Source of the DNA: Pseudoalteromonas holothuriae
Lineage (GTDB): Bacteria; Pseudomonadota; Gammaproteobacteria; Enterobacterales; Alteromonadaceae
Assembly: GCF_945859825.1 (NCBI RefSeq)
Contig: NZ_CAMAPC010000005.1
Coordinates: 241,483-305,482 of the forward strand
Direction: 5' to 3'
Length of the DNA stretch: 64,000 nucleotides
Program-made: the position numbers and the translations under genes
In this document: positions 37,011-45,123 of the stretch, one piece after another
Numbering within the stretch: position 1 is the stretch's first letter
How the letters are laid out: the number at the start of each line of letters is the position of its first letter
Notes under the pieces: model-generated
The model's database searches: none
Told to the model about the DNA's origin: nothing
The model's input: the letters and a program-made list of their open reading frames with translations, nothing else

Positions 37011-38222
37011 TTACAGCTGAATTTGCTCAGCGACTACTCGAAGCTCCTTTGCTAAACTTGGCCAACTGTAGCTGCTTTTTGCACGCTCTCTTCCCCGCCT
37101 TGATAAAGATTCGCGTTGATTTTTATCTGCAACTAATCGATTAATACCTTCGCCAAGGTGGTATGCACTCGCCTGCTCTACAAAAACACACTCTTCATGA
37201 GATAATAACTCTTCTGTTGACGTCTGAGGCATTGCATTTTTTGAGAATGCGACTATCGGTAACCCGGAGGCGAGAGCTTCTAGTACTATCTGCCCTAAAG
37301 GCTCATATACTGACGTCATTACAAATATATCCGATGCTTGATAATATAATTCAGGGTTATTGACCCCCCCTTTAAATATTACTCTATCTGCAACTTTCAG
37401 CTCTTCAGCTAAATGCTGCAAAGTTTCTTTTTCTGGTCCATCTCCTAATATGATAGCACTGCAACTTTCGCTATAAAGCAAAGCCTCAATCAGATAATGA
37501 AAGCCTTTCGCTCTTACTAAACGGCCAACTCCTAATAGTAAAGTACCTTTACAAGGTAACTCTAATGAAGCTCGCAACGGTTGCTTCAGTGCTTTGTCTA
37601 TTGGCTGAAAGCGTTCTGAATCGACCCCAGGTTTAGTAAGCTTTATGTCTAATTGGCGCCCGTTTAAGCACGTTTCAACTTGCTGCTTCATATTGTTACT
37701 AAATGCCAACAAGACATCTGCATGACAAAAAGCAAGCTTCTGAACAGTATCGTGTATATGTAACTTTAGCCTCTTTACAAACTTTTCCTGTAAGGATTTG
37801 CTTTGAAATGTATTAATTGCTTTATTCTGCTCTCGGACAACTCCTGGTATCAAGTAGAGCACTGGCAACTTGATACTCAGCTTGGCAATTAACGTCGTAT
37901 CATGATACCTACTGATAACAGCCAAGGTGTTGCAGCCAGAAATCTTTCTAAATTTCTTTGCCATATCATAGAGTCGAGCACATGTATTAATAAAAGGGTA
38001 TTGCGCCCACTTGCCATAAGCTCCAAAGCGGTAAACCGAAATACCTTCGATCACCTCATATTCAGGTAAAACATACTCTGAAACTGTATTAGTATTTCCT
38101 ACCAAAATATCTACTTGATAACCAGATTCAAGGTAAGATTTTGCTAAATGACGGAGTGAATTCTCCACACCACCAATATTTGGATAGTATGCATTACCAG
38201 TCAGAATAATATGATTTTTCAT
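37011..38222 (-). CDS. Glycosyltransferase family 4
   Basis: A 403-residue GT-B enzyme beginning MKNHIILTGNAYYPNIGGVE, then NSLRHLAKSY, with the glycine-rich acceptor loop. The C-terminal domain has GVGRLVRAKGFHYLIEAL and TSVYEPLGQIVLEALASG, the E-x7-E donor signature. It is the last gene of the region C operon, which also encodes a flippase and three sulfotransferase-like proteins. It begins 7 bp after the stop of the P-loop protein gene upstream. Confidence 0.87.
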   Translation of the reverse strand: MKNHIILTGNAYYPNIGGVENSLRHLAKSYLESGYQVDILVGNTNTVSEYVLPEYEVIEGISVYRFGAYGKWAQYPFINTCARLYDMAKKFRKISGCNTLAVISRYHDTTLIAKLSIKLPVLYLIPGVVREQNKAINTFQSKSLQEKFVKRLKLHIHDTVQKLAFCHADVLLAFSNNMKQQVETCLNGRQLDIKLTKPGVDSERFQPIDKALKQPLRASLELPCKGTLLLGVGRLVRAKGFHYLIEALLYSESCSAIILGDGPEKETLQHLAEELKVADRVIFKGGVNNPELYYQASDIFVMTSVYEPLGQIVLEALASGLPIVAFSKNAMPQTSTEELLSHEECVFVEQASAYHLGEGINRLVADKNQRESLSRRGRERAKSSYSWPSLAKELRVVAEQIQL

Positions 38223-38229
38223 TGAGCGC

Positions 38230-39012
38230 CTATGGGAAAAAGTGCTGATAATATTTGCTATTTTTTAGCACTTTATGGAACCCCAGGCTCGGGCAGTGCG
38301 TATTTTTAAAAGTTGCATATACATCACCATACCACTTTCTTTCAGCTTGATTAGCAAAACAGACTGCAACTTTTTGCCCTAAAAACTCTGATAGTAAGTC
38401 AGCCGATTGTTCAAGCACTCGAATATCTAGACACAAAACCTCACAAGAGTGGCTCTCAGCCTTTAGGAAGCGTTTGCTTTTATCAAAATGGTGTTTGTAT
38501 ACATCAACACCTGTCATTCGCTTTAATTCATTGTCAAACCAAAATAAAGGATAATCATGCTCAAAATGCTTTAAAAATGCATCATTTAATACTTCAGGAT
38601 CCTGTGTTCTAGTAGCGACTGGAGGGTAAATAGACCGGTCACAATTGCTATAAAGAGCAAATAAATAGCAATCTAAATCATGAAAGAACATTGAAATATT
38701 TCGCTCAAGTGGCTCTCTTACTAGAGTAATTACTTTGCTATGCTTCCTTCGCCTGAAAGCCAGTCGCTTCACGGCCAGTTCACACTCTTGAACAAAACGT
38801 TTACAATAGTACCGCCAACCAAAACCTGCAAGACCCTGCAAGCGCAATTTGCACGGATGATTGTGGCTATAAAAATTATGAATATGCACAGCACCTTTTA
38901 TTGCATCCTCTAGTGCTGTTGAACCAACTTTACCCATTTGATAAATAAAAACTGTATCCGGATCAGAGTACTGGTTGTATAGTGCTAGCAGCGCTTTTAT
39001 TTTCTTAATCAA
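38230..39012 (-). CDS. Sulfotransferase-like capsular polysaccharide synthesis protein
   Basis: A 260-residue P-loop protein. The segment VFIYQMGKVGSTALEDAI (about 20-37) is the 5'-phosphosulfate-binding loop, VITLVREPLERNISMFFHDL (about 94-113) matches the 3'-phosphate-binding region of PAPS enzymes, and QAERKWYGDVYATFK near the C-terminus recalls the NKWYSK motif of the putative capsular polysaccharide synthesis family. It starts at TTG 39012, preceded by GGAGAAAAA, and overlaps the next sulfotransferase gene by 4 nt. Sulfation of the region C glycan is the likely role; substrate unknown. Confidence 0.72.
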   Translation of the reverse strand: MIKKIKALLALYNQYSDPDTVFIYQMGKVGSTALEDAIKGAVHIHNFYSHNHPCKLRLQGLAGFGWRYYCKRFVQECELAVKRLAFRRRKHSKVITLVREPLERNISMFFHDLDCYLFALYSNCDRSIYPPVATRTQDPEVLNDAFLKHFEHDYPLFWFDNELKRMTGVDVYKHHFDKSKRFLKAESHSCEVLCLDIRVLEQSADLLSEFLGQKVAVCFANQAERKWYGDVYATFKNTHCPSLGFHKVLKNSKYYQHFFP

Positions 39013-39971
39013 TTTTTCTCCTTACCAAACCAAGTCTGATATGCGTTTAAACCAGTCAGTTCATTAATATCAGTCATGATCTTTGAGAAATACTCATCAA
39101 GTAACTGTTTATGCTGCGGTGTCATTTTTTCAGGAGACTTATCAATCATAGGATTAAGCCTACGATAAATTCTTTCAAATAAATCTAATGATTTACCAGT
39201 GCCCTTGTCCGTAAAATGCTGTCTATATGTATTACTTACCGCGCCTCTAAAAATCCGACATTTCAATAAGTGAAGTTTTAGAAATTTAGGAGTTTGACCT
39301 TTATTAGCATGAGTCTGCAATGCATTATCTGGTAACTTTTTTGCATCGAGTTCCAAAAAAAGACATGCACTCTCAATTGCCTGCTTTGGATCGACAATAA
39401 AATCTTCAAATAAGATCACTCTAACTTGATCACGAGGAAAATAACGATACAAAACCCTTAACTGCGCACTATATTCGCTACGCTGTAATAATAAATGAGG
39501 CTGAAAGCGCAAAGTATCTTCAAAACTATAGCCTGCACGCCCAGCGCGAACCATATGCCAATAATGAGAATAAACACGCTGGCTTGGCTGGCGAAGCATA
39601 ATGATTATTTTAGCCTTGGGTTTTAGCTTAGCCATGCGCTTAATAGCCAGCTCAGAGCAAATATAGGTAGTAGAGTCTTCACCTTTCAATTGGCCACTAC
39701 TTGCTTGTGAAAAACGACTTTGATACCAATACTTATAAACATCACTCCTAATATCGGGGGCATGCAACTGGCCATTTTGCCTAAAAATAAAATCTGGATG
39801 CTGAGCAATATCATCCATATCAAAATAAAAAAGCTCATCTTTAGCCATAAAAATATCTGGATGAGCATTTAACATCTGATGTAAAGTTGTCGTACCGCAT
39901 TTCATTGCACCCGCGATAAAAAAATCAGCGACTTTAGTTACATCTTGCGTTTCACAAGCACTATCTTTCAT
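39009..39971 (-). CDS. Sulfotransferase (Sulfotransfer_1 family)
   Basis: A 320-residue soluble sulfotransferase. The 5'-PSB loop is DFFIAGAMKCGTTTLHQMLN (about 16-35) and the 3'-PB region is IIMLRQPSQRVYSHYWHMVR (about 138-157). HPDIFMAKDELFYFD is typical of carbohydrate sulfotransferases such as the heparan sulfate group. It should transfer sulfate from PAPS to a sugar hydroxyl or amine in the cytoplasm. It overlaps the flanking genes on both sides (1 nt and 4 nt), so it belongs to a tight operon with the glycosyltransferases. Confidence 0.88.
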   Translation of the reverse strand: MKDSACETQDVTKVADFFIAGAMKCGTTTLHQMLNAHPDIFMAKDELFYFDMDDIAQHPDFIFRQNGQLHAPDIRSDVYKYWYQSRFSQASSGQLKGEDSTTYICSELAIKRMAKLKPKAKIIIMLRQPSQRVYSHYWHMVRAGRAGYSFEDTLRFQPHLLLQRSEYSAQLRVLYRYFPRDQVRVILFEDFIVDPKQAIESACLFLELDAKKLPDNALQTHANKGQTPKFLKLHLLKCRIFRGAVSNTYRQHFTDKGTGKSLDLFERIYRRLNPMIDKSPEKMTPQHKQLLDEYFSKIMTDINELTGLNAYQTWFGKEKN

Positions 39972-41209
39972 TAATGCCCACCTTTGTACTGTTGCATTAA
40001 GCTAAGTAGTTGCTGGTTGAGAACCTTCACGTCAGCCAAATTCCGAACTCGTTCAAGCGCATTATCGGCTAAATCCTGACGAAGCACAGTATCATTACAG
40101 AGTAATTCAAGATATCTAGACAAAGCCATAACATCTTTCTCAGGCGCTAAAAGACCATTAACTTTATGCTGTACTAACTCAGGGATCCCACTGTGAAGAG
40201 TACTCAATACCACTGTGCCACTTGCCATGGCTTCCATAATGCTAACAGGAACCCCTTCTTTGTCTCCATTGTCGGCAGTTATACTAGGCTGCAGAAAAAC
40301 ACTTGCCCACCTCATCTGCTCAACTACTTCTTTACTATTCATTGGACCTAAAAAAGACACTTTATTATCTAGCCCTAACTCAGTACATTGAGCTCTAAGC
40401 TGCATCTCTAGCTCACCATAGCCTACAAGATGATATTTAAACTCAATTGAATCTGGTAGCGAAGCCAAAGCTTGCAAAGCATATTTCAAACCTTTTTTTT
40501 GCGAAAAACGCGCTACAGTTAATATGTTAAAAGGCTTATTCGATATCTCTTTCCTGTCTGCGTTAAAAAGTGATAAATCAACACCCATTCGTTGCACGTG
40601 GATTTTCTCTTTATCAGCACCAAGTGATAAAAGCTTATCTCTCCACAAATTACTTATTGGCAATAAGAGTTCTGTATTTTTAAATAAGCGTTGATAGTTG
40701 CGCTGAGTATTTTTCATATTGAGCTCTGCTGTGATATCTAACCCATGGAAGACAGTTGCTATAGACCCATCAATTACACCCATATCTCTTAAATGATTAA
40801 CGATGACTCCTGAAGAGCCAAAGTGTGCAATTATCCAATCAAATTTTAGACTATTAGTTTGTGACGCAGCAATACTGCTTAACATTAGATTACGAGCTTG
40901 CTCATTAAATTTCGGGTTTAAGCCAGCAAAGACTTTTTGTCTACTCTTACTAAATAACAAACCTTTAACCACCTGATTTAACCTTTGACTAATCAGTGAA
41001 AATTTAGATTGCTTTGCAGTTAGTAAATATTGGACTCGCTGATTTAGCTGATAACCTAAAAGTTGTGGTTGTAACAAAATAGTTTGATCACCTGAGTATA
41101 ACGCTAGAATCTCAACATCTATGCCTAAGTCAATTAAAGTTGTAATTTGATTCATTACAAATGTTTGTGAGGCAATAGGAAACACATCTATAAAAATAGC
41201 AATTTTCAC
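39971..41209 (-). CDS. Glycosyltransferase family 4 (WcaL/AmsK-like)
   Basis: A 412-residue GT-B enzyme. The GTG at 41209 gives the N-terminus KIAIFIDVFPIASQTFVMNQ; the frame reaches a TTG 14 codons upstream without a better context. Strong matches to the colanic-acid-type GT4 pattern are seen: HFGSSGVIVNHLRDM, FNILTVARFSQKKGLKYALQ and DKEGVPVSIMEAMASGTVVL. Those enzymes often use galactose or glucuronic acid donors, but the donor here is unknown. It follows the flippase gene. Confidence 0.83.
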   Translation of the reverse strand: MKIAIFIDVFPIASQTFVMNQITTLIDLGIDVEILALYSGDQTILLQPQLLGYQLNQRVQYLLTAKQSKFSLISQRLNQVVKGLLFSKSRQKVFAGLNPKFNEQARNLMLSSIAASQTNSLKFDWIIAHFGSSGVIVNHLRDMGVIDGSIATVFHGLDITAELNMKNTQRNYQRLFKNTELLLPISNLWRDKLLSLGADKEKIHVQRMGVDLSLFNADRKEISNKPFNILTVARFSQKKGLKYALQALASLPDSIEFKYHLVGYGELEMQLRAQCTELGLDNKVSFLGPMNSKEVVEQMRWASVFLQPSITADNGDKEGVPVSIMEAMASGTVVLSTLHSGIPELVQHKVNGLLAPEKDVMALSRYLELLCNDTVLRQDLADNALERVRNLADVKVLNQQLLSLMQQYKGGH

Positions 41210-41253
41210 ACGGGCACAATAGGCAAAGAAAAACAGTCGCCTATGGTACAAAA

Positions 41254-42492
41254 TTATCGAGGATTCGCCAAGCTAAGCGGTATTGCTAAATATCTATTTA
41301 CATAAAATAGAGCTAAAAAATTATTAACTGCTGTGGCAATAAGCGTTGCGAAAGCGGCGCCTAAAGCGCCAAACAAGGGTATAAGAATGTAACAGCTAAC
41401 CAGCAAAGTGCAAACACCAGCTGTAATACAGTACTTTTGAAGAGTAACTCTATCGGCCATCATCAACAATTGCCCCGCAGCACCCACAAATACTTTAATT
41501 AACTGCGTTAATAGGAGCACCAACAAAACCTCGCTCGCTTGCTGATATTGCTCTCCAAACTGGCTAAGTAAAAACTCTCCCGAAGCCCAAAAGAAAACAG
41601 CAAAAAATGAAGAGATAAACATACTTTGTCGCCGTGAACTTTGATAATAAGAAATTAGTTCAGAGTGCTTTCCTTGTTTAAAAAGTGCTGCAAACTTTGG
41701 CGTTGTAACCGAATTAAATGCAAGTAAAACGAAAGCAATTAAAGAAACCAGCCTAGTTGCGATGCCAAAGTAAGCGACCTCCTTAGCATTACCATATACT
41801 CCTAGTAACACTATAGCAGCTTCAGCCATCAACACAGCAGAAAAGCTAATCCACAGATAATGGTAAGTTTGTGTTTTATTTGTTAACAACTTAACCGGTG
41901 AGGGCGTTAACCTAAATCCCTTTAAATAAAACATCAGCAGGCCAAAAAGTAAGCCTATAAAAAATGTGAAAGTCACAATAAGATCTAACGAGACCAACTC
42001 ATTAAACAGCCAAAAAAGTACTATGGCTAAAAGCGCACTCAATAACCTTGGTATATTCAATAAAAACTGTTGTATTACCGAGTTTCCTACCGCTTGCATG
42101 CTGTAGCCAATAATTGAAATTAATGCAAAAAACATTGCATTGACTAGAATCAGATTACTAATTCCGAGAGTGGACGCAGTGAGAAGGTTTACGAATAAAT
42201 TAATGAGTAAAACCACAATGGCTGTGACTAATACTATAGCCATAGCTTGGGTAGATATTATCTGCTTTTCAGTGCGCTTTGCACTTTGCACAATTAGCTT
42301 GATAAGCATATTTTCTTGACCAAACCGCATCACAACACACATAAGAGTAATACAAGAAAGTAACCAAAAATAATCACCGAGTTGGTCGGCCGAATATAAT
42401 TTAGCGAGAGTAAGTGTTGTTAAAAAACCAATAATGACAAAAATGATTTTAACAACTAATACGCTGAGTGCCCTTGAAAATAGCCCTTTCAT
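41254..42492 (-). CDS. Wzx-type flippase (third)
   Basis: A 412-residue polytopic membrane protein of the polysaccharide transporter family with about 12 helices, beginning MKGLFSRALSVLVVKIIFVI, then IGFLTTLTLAKLYSADQLGDY. It is somewhat short for a Wzx but has the full helix pattern. It shares an ATG-stop overlap region with the sulfotransferase gene upstream (its start is at 42492, where that gene ends). Lying among sulfotransferases and GT4 genes, it should export the region C glycan. Confidence 0.85.
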   Translation of the reverse strand: MKGLFSRALSVLVVKIIFVIIGFLTTLTLAKLYSADQLGDYFWLLSCITLMCVVMRFGQENMLIKLIVQSAKRTEKQIISTQAMAIVLVTAIVVLLINLFVNLLTASTLGISNLILVNAMFFALISIIGYSMQAVGNSVIQQFLLNIPRLLSALLAIVLFWLFNELVSLDLIVTFTFFIGLLFGLLMFYLKGFRLTPSPVKLLTNKTQTYHYLWISFSAVLMAEAAIVLLGVYGNAKEVAYFGIATRLVSLIAFVLLAFNSVTTPKFAALFKQGKHSELISYYQSSRRQSMFISSFFAVFFWASGEFLLSQFGEQYQQASEVLLVLLLTQLIKVFVGAAGQLLMMADRVTLQKYCITAGVCTLLVSCYILIPLFGALGAAFATLIATAVNNFLALFYVNRYLAIPLSLANPR

Positions 42493-43211
42493 TAATGCAA
42501 TTCAAACTTATAACCAAAACGTGCAATATCCTCTTTGTAAAAACTATTTACAAAATCAAGTGTTTCACTACAGTAGTAAGCACTATAGTGAGGTTTTGCT
42601 TTATCAGCAAAGAGTTTTTTCCGAAATTTATCTCTTAACTTTCCAGTACCCAATAAACTTTGGGTACTATTCTTGTGAGGGAGAATAGCGCTGTTAATCT
42701 TCAAACTTTCACAGACCTTTGCGAAATCATCTTGTAACGACTCAAAACGACCAATAAAGTCAACTAAACAGTTACCTGCATCATCATACAAAAAACGACT
42801 CTGAGGTACTATATGCCGAAAGTGATCAACACCAGTTATGTAATTATCTCTATCTGGTGTAGGGAAACTTTCTAGTACAAAATGTTTAAATCCTTGCTGA
42901 TATCCACTATGACCAAGAGCACGCCGATATGTAAATTCCGAGACTAAACGTGACCAAGGATTACGAACAAAACTGAACTTGAACAGGCTATCAAACTCAC
43001 TTTTTGATGTATAACCAAACTTGGTATATTCCTCAGCATATAGGTGAGCTAGCCTAGGTGGACCTAATAACGGCTCTTTATTTGGTCGTAATAACAAACC
43101 ATCGCGCTGGTTCCATTTAAGACCCATGCGTTCAACAAAAAATAACTCTATGCTTTGCCCCGCTACTTTAGGGATATGCACAAATAAACAATTATCTTTG
43201 GTTGAAATCAT
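42492..43211 (-). CDS. Carbohydrate sulfotransferase (Sulfotransfer_2 family)
   Basis: A 239-residue protein with the 5'-PSB loop FVHIPKVAGQSIELFF (about 10-25) and the 3'-PB region FSFVRNPWSRLVSEFTYRR (about 79-97), which is the pattern of the chondroitin/HNK-1-type family (PF03567). The fold uses PAPS to sulfate sugars. It is the first gene of the region C operon, just downstream of the terminator of the S-layer-like gene. Together with the genes at 38230 and 39009 it gives three different sulfotransferase types in 5 kb. Confidence 0.87.
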   Translation of the reverse strand: MISTKDNCLFVHIPKVAGQSIELFFVERMGLKWNQRDGLLLRPNKEPLLGPPRLAHLYAEEYTKFGYTSKSEFDSLFKFSFVRNPWSRLVSEFTYRRALGHSGYQQGFKHFVLESFPTPDRDNYITGVDHFRHIVPQSRFLYDDAGNCLVDFIGRFESLQDDFAKVCESLKINSAILPHKNSTQSLLGTGKLRDKFRKKLFADKAKPHYSAYYCSETLDFVNSFYKEDIARFGYKFELH

Positions 43212-43237
43212 AGCAACTCGAATTTATAGGAAGACAG

Positions 43238-43268
43238 ATAAAAAAAAAGCAAGCCGAAGCTTGCTTTT
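43238..43268 (-). terminator. Intrinsic terminator of the S-layer-like gene
   Basis: Reading the minus strand, a perfect 9-bp stem (AAAGCAAGC/GCTTGCTTT) closes a TTCG tetraloop and runs into a T tract of nine. It lies 16 bp past the stop at 43284 and separates this highly expressed gene from the sulfotransferase operon. Confidence 0.92.
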
Positions 43269-43283
43269 CATCAAAAAATAAAA

Positions 43284-44729
43284 TTATTTCTTAATTGTAG
43301 TAACAATACCACGGTCTTGCTCAGAAACAACTTTGAAACCAGCAGTAACGTCTACGTCAGCATCTGGAACATTTGTTACTAACTCTAAAGCAACTTTACC
43401 TTTAGTAACACCAGCATCAGCTTTAACAGCATTAATTACTAGATCTGCAATGTTAGTAATACCAGGCTTAATAGTAGTAAGAACACCTAGAGTTTTCCAT
43501 GAAGCTTCTGTACCTTCGATCATATAACGAACTGTTAAGTCACCAGACTTAGTTGAAGCGTTAGTTAAACGTAGGATTGGCGCTGTATTATCACCAAATG
43601 GTAAGTAAGGAACCTCAATTTCTGAACCATTAAGAGTCCAAGAACCAGCTGTTACACCAGTTAACACTTTAACGTCAGTTTTAGCTGTAGTTGCTGTATA
43701 GTCAGAAGTTACAGAAGTAGTAAAGCTCTGAGTAGCTAGAGTTTTACGGTTTGCTGCAGTTGCTGAAATATTAACTGAAACGTTATGAGCAGTGTTTACC
43801 GCTACATCTTTGAAAGTAACAGAGCTTAGGTCAGCAGCCCAAACAGCAGCAGTTGCACCTAAAGATACTGAACCTTCACCAGTCTCAATTTTGTTGTCGC
43901 CGTCAGTATCAAGAGCTGAGAAATTACCAGATAAAGTAATGTCGAAATCAGCAGGACCAGTGATGGCTAGCTTGTCAACTGTTGTAGTTGTTGTGTTTAC
44001 TGTAACTACATCAGTTGTAGTTGTATCGTTACCAGCAGTGAACAATTTACGATCTGCTGCAACGTCAATAACACCATTCAAGCTCTTAGTAACTTTCACA
44101 CCAGCAAGCTCAGAAACGATTGTGTAAGCAGCTGCTTTAGCAGAACCAGTTGCGTAATCACCAATTGCAGTAACAGTGCTCACAGCTTTAAAGCTAGGAG
44201 TGATAGATGCTGAGCTTGTTGATTTTAGAGCAAATCCACCAATGTTATAAGTAGCAATTGGGAAAGTGCCACCAGTCACAGCAAAAATCATTTTGTCGCC
44301 GTCGTACTTAACAAATGACGCAGTAGATGCAGTAACATCAGCATCTGTATCGCCAGCTGCATCTTGGAAAGTTACAGTTTTGATAGTTGGAGTTAAAGTA
44401 GTGTCGAAAACGCCACCAGGTAAAGTAACGATGATTGTATCGTTTTCTTTGATAACAATATCAGTTGTAGCATATAAACCAAGTTCTGTAGCAGTAGGCT
44501 GAATATTTGCAGCTGGCTGATCATTAGCTGTAGCAATCGCATCAAAGATAATACGAGTGTTTGCAGCGCCTTCAATACCTTCTTTAGATACTTTAACTGC
44601 AGCAGTTACTTCTGGAGTTGTAATTGAAGTATTAGCTGTTTGAGTTAACGTGTTAGTTACTACAGTAGCAGCATTTGCAGATACAGCAGCACCAGATAGC
44701 GCAAGCGCTAGTAGAGATTTCTTAAACAT
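43284..44729 (-). CDS. Secreted S-layer-like surface protein
   Basis: A 481-residue protein with a clear Sec signal peptide (MFKKSLLALALSGAAVSANA, cut after A20). The ATG at 44729 is preferred over one three codons upstream because AGGAG lies nine bases before it. The mature part has no cysteine, is dominated by Thr, Ala, Val, Asp and Ser, and reads as a series of beta-strand-rich segments. One canonical EF-hand calcium loop, DTDGDNKIETGE, lies at 274-285. From memory it resembles the Slr4-type S-layer proteins of marine Pseudoalteromonas and relatives; I could not test this. Tandem strong promoters, a long leader and a strong terminator fit an abundant protein. The type II secretion operon immediately upstream is the likely exporter. 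Confidence 0.72.
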   Translation of the reverse strand: MFKKSLLALALSGAAVSANAATVVTNTLTQTANTSITTPEVTAAVKVSKEGIEGAANTRIIFDAIATANDQPAANIQPTATELGLYATTDIVIKENDTIIVTLPGGVFDTTLTPTIKTVTFQDAAGDTDADVTASTASFVKYDGDKMIFAVTGGTFPIATYNIGGFALKSTSSASITPSFKAVSTVTAIGDYATGSAKAAAYTIVSELAGVKVTKSLNGVIDVAADRKLFTAGNDTTTTDVVTVNTTTTTVDKLAITGPADFDITLSGNFSALDTDGDNKIETGEGSVSLGATAAVWAADLSSVTFKDVAVNTAHNVSVNISATAANRKTLATQSFTTSVTSDYTATTAKTDVKVLTGVTAGSWTLNGSEIEVPYLPFGDNTAPILRLTNASTKSGDLTVRYMIEGTEASWKTLGVLTTIKPGITNIADLVINAVKADAGVTKGKVALELVTNVPDADVDVTAGFKVVSEQDRGIVTTIKK

Positions 44730-44738
44730 TTTTTCCAT

Positions 44739-45054
44739 TCTCCTAGTTTCATGAAACCTAAAAGTGAAAGATTAACTATCTTCCCATTCAGGATACTTTA
44801 TTACCTTTTGATCAATCTATCACTAGTTTGATGATCAAAAAAGTTAAAATTTGTTCGCTCGATAAAACACAAGCTTTAATAGCATAGTAAATCAAGCCGG
44901 CTGTTCAATGCTATTATCTCATTAAACAAATGGCAACTTTTTGTATAAACGAAAATGATTTTTTATTTTCGCTCTATATTAGTTATCCGCCACCATAAAC
45001 TTATCGTAACAACATTGCAAAAATACTACAAGAGATGCCACATAGAGCAAAACT
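44739..45054 (-). other. Long 5' leader of the S-layer-like gene
   Basis: The stretch of about 315 bp between the predicted start sites and the ribosome site has no credible open frame. It is AT-rich, and I see two TTGATCA-containing segments around 44810-44840 that could pair. Long stable leaders are known for S-layer messages in other bacteria; here that is only an inference. Confidence 0.5.
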
Positions 45055-45060
45055 GGCTGG

Positions 45061-45088
45061 ATTATACTTAATCCTAAATTTCAGTCAA
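45061..45088 (-). promoter_or_regulatory. Promoter P2 of the S-layer-like gene
   Basis: TTGACT (45088-45083) and a perfect TATAAT (45066-45061) on the minus strand are 16 bp apart. A start near 45054 would leave a leader of about 325 nt before the ATG at 44729. Predicted by consensus only. Confidence 0.72.
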
Positions 45089-45094
45089 ACAAAA

Positions 45095-45122
45095 AGTATA
45101 TTTATCACTATATCAATGTCAA
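45095..45122 (-). promoter_or_regulatory. Promoter P1 of the S-layer-like gene
   Basis: A perfect TTGACA (45122-45117) begins one base after the gspD stop codon and is followed at 16 bp by TATACT (45100-45095). It lies 34 bp upstream of P2 in the same direction, giving tandem near-consensus sigma-70 promoters. Confidence 0.7.
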
Positions 45123-45123
45123 G

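Noticed and set aside
43792..44127. 111-codon plus-strand open frame rich in Val, Ser, Thr and Ala
   Set aside because: It is an antisense shadow of the low-complexity surface protein gene.
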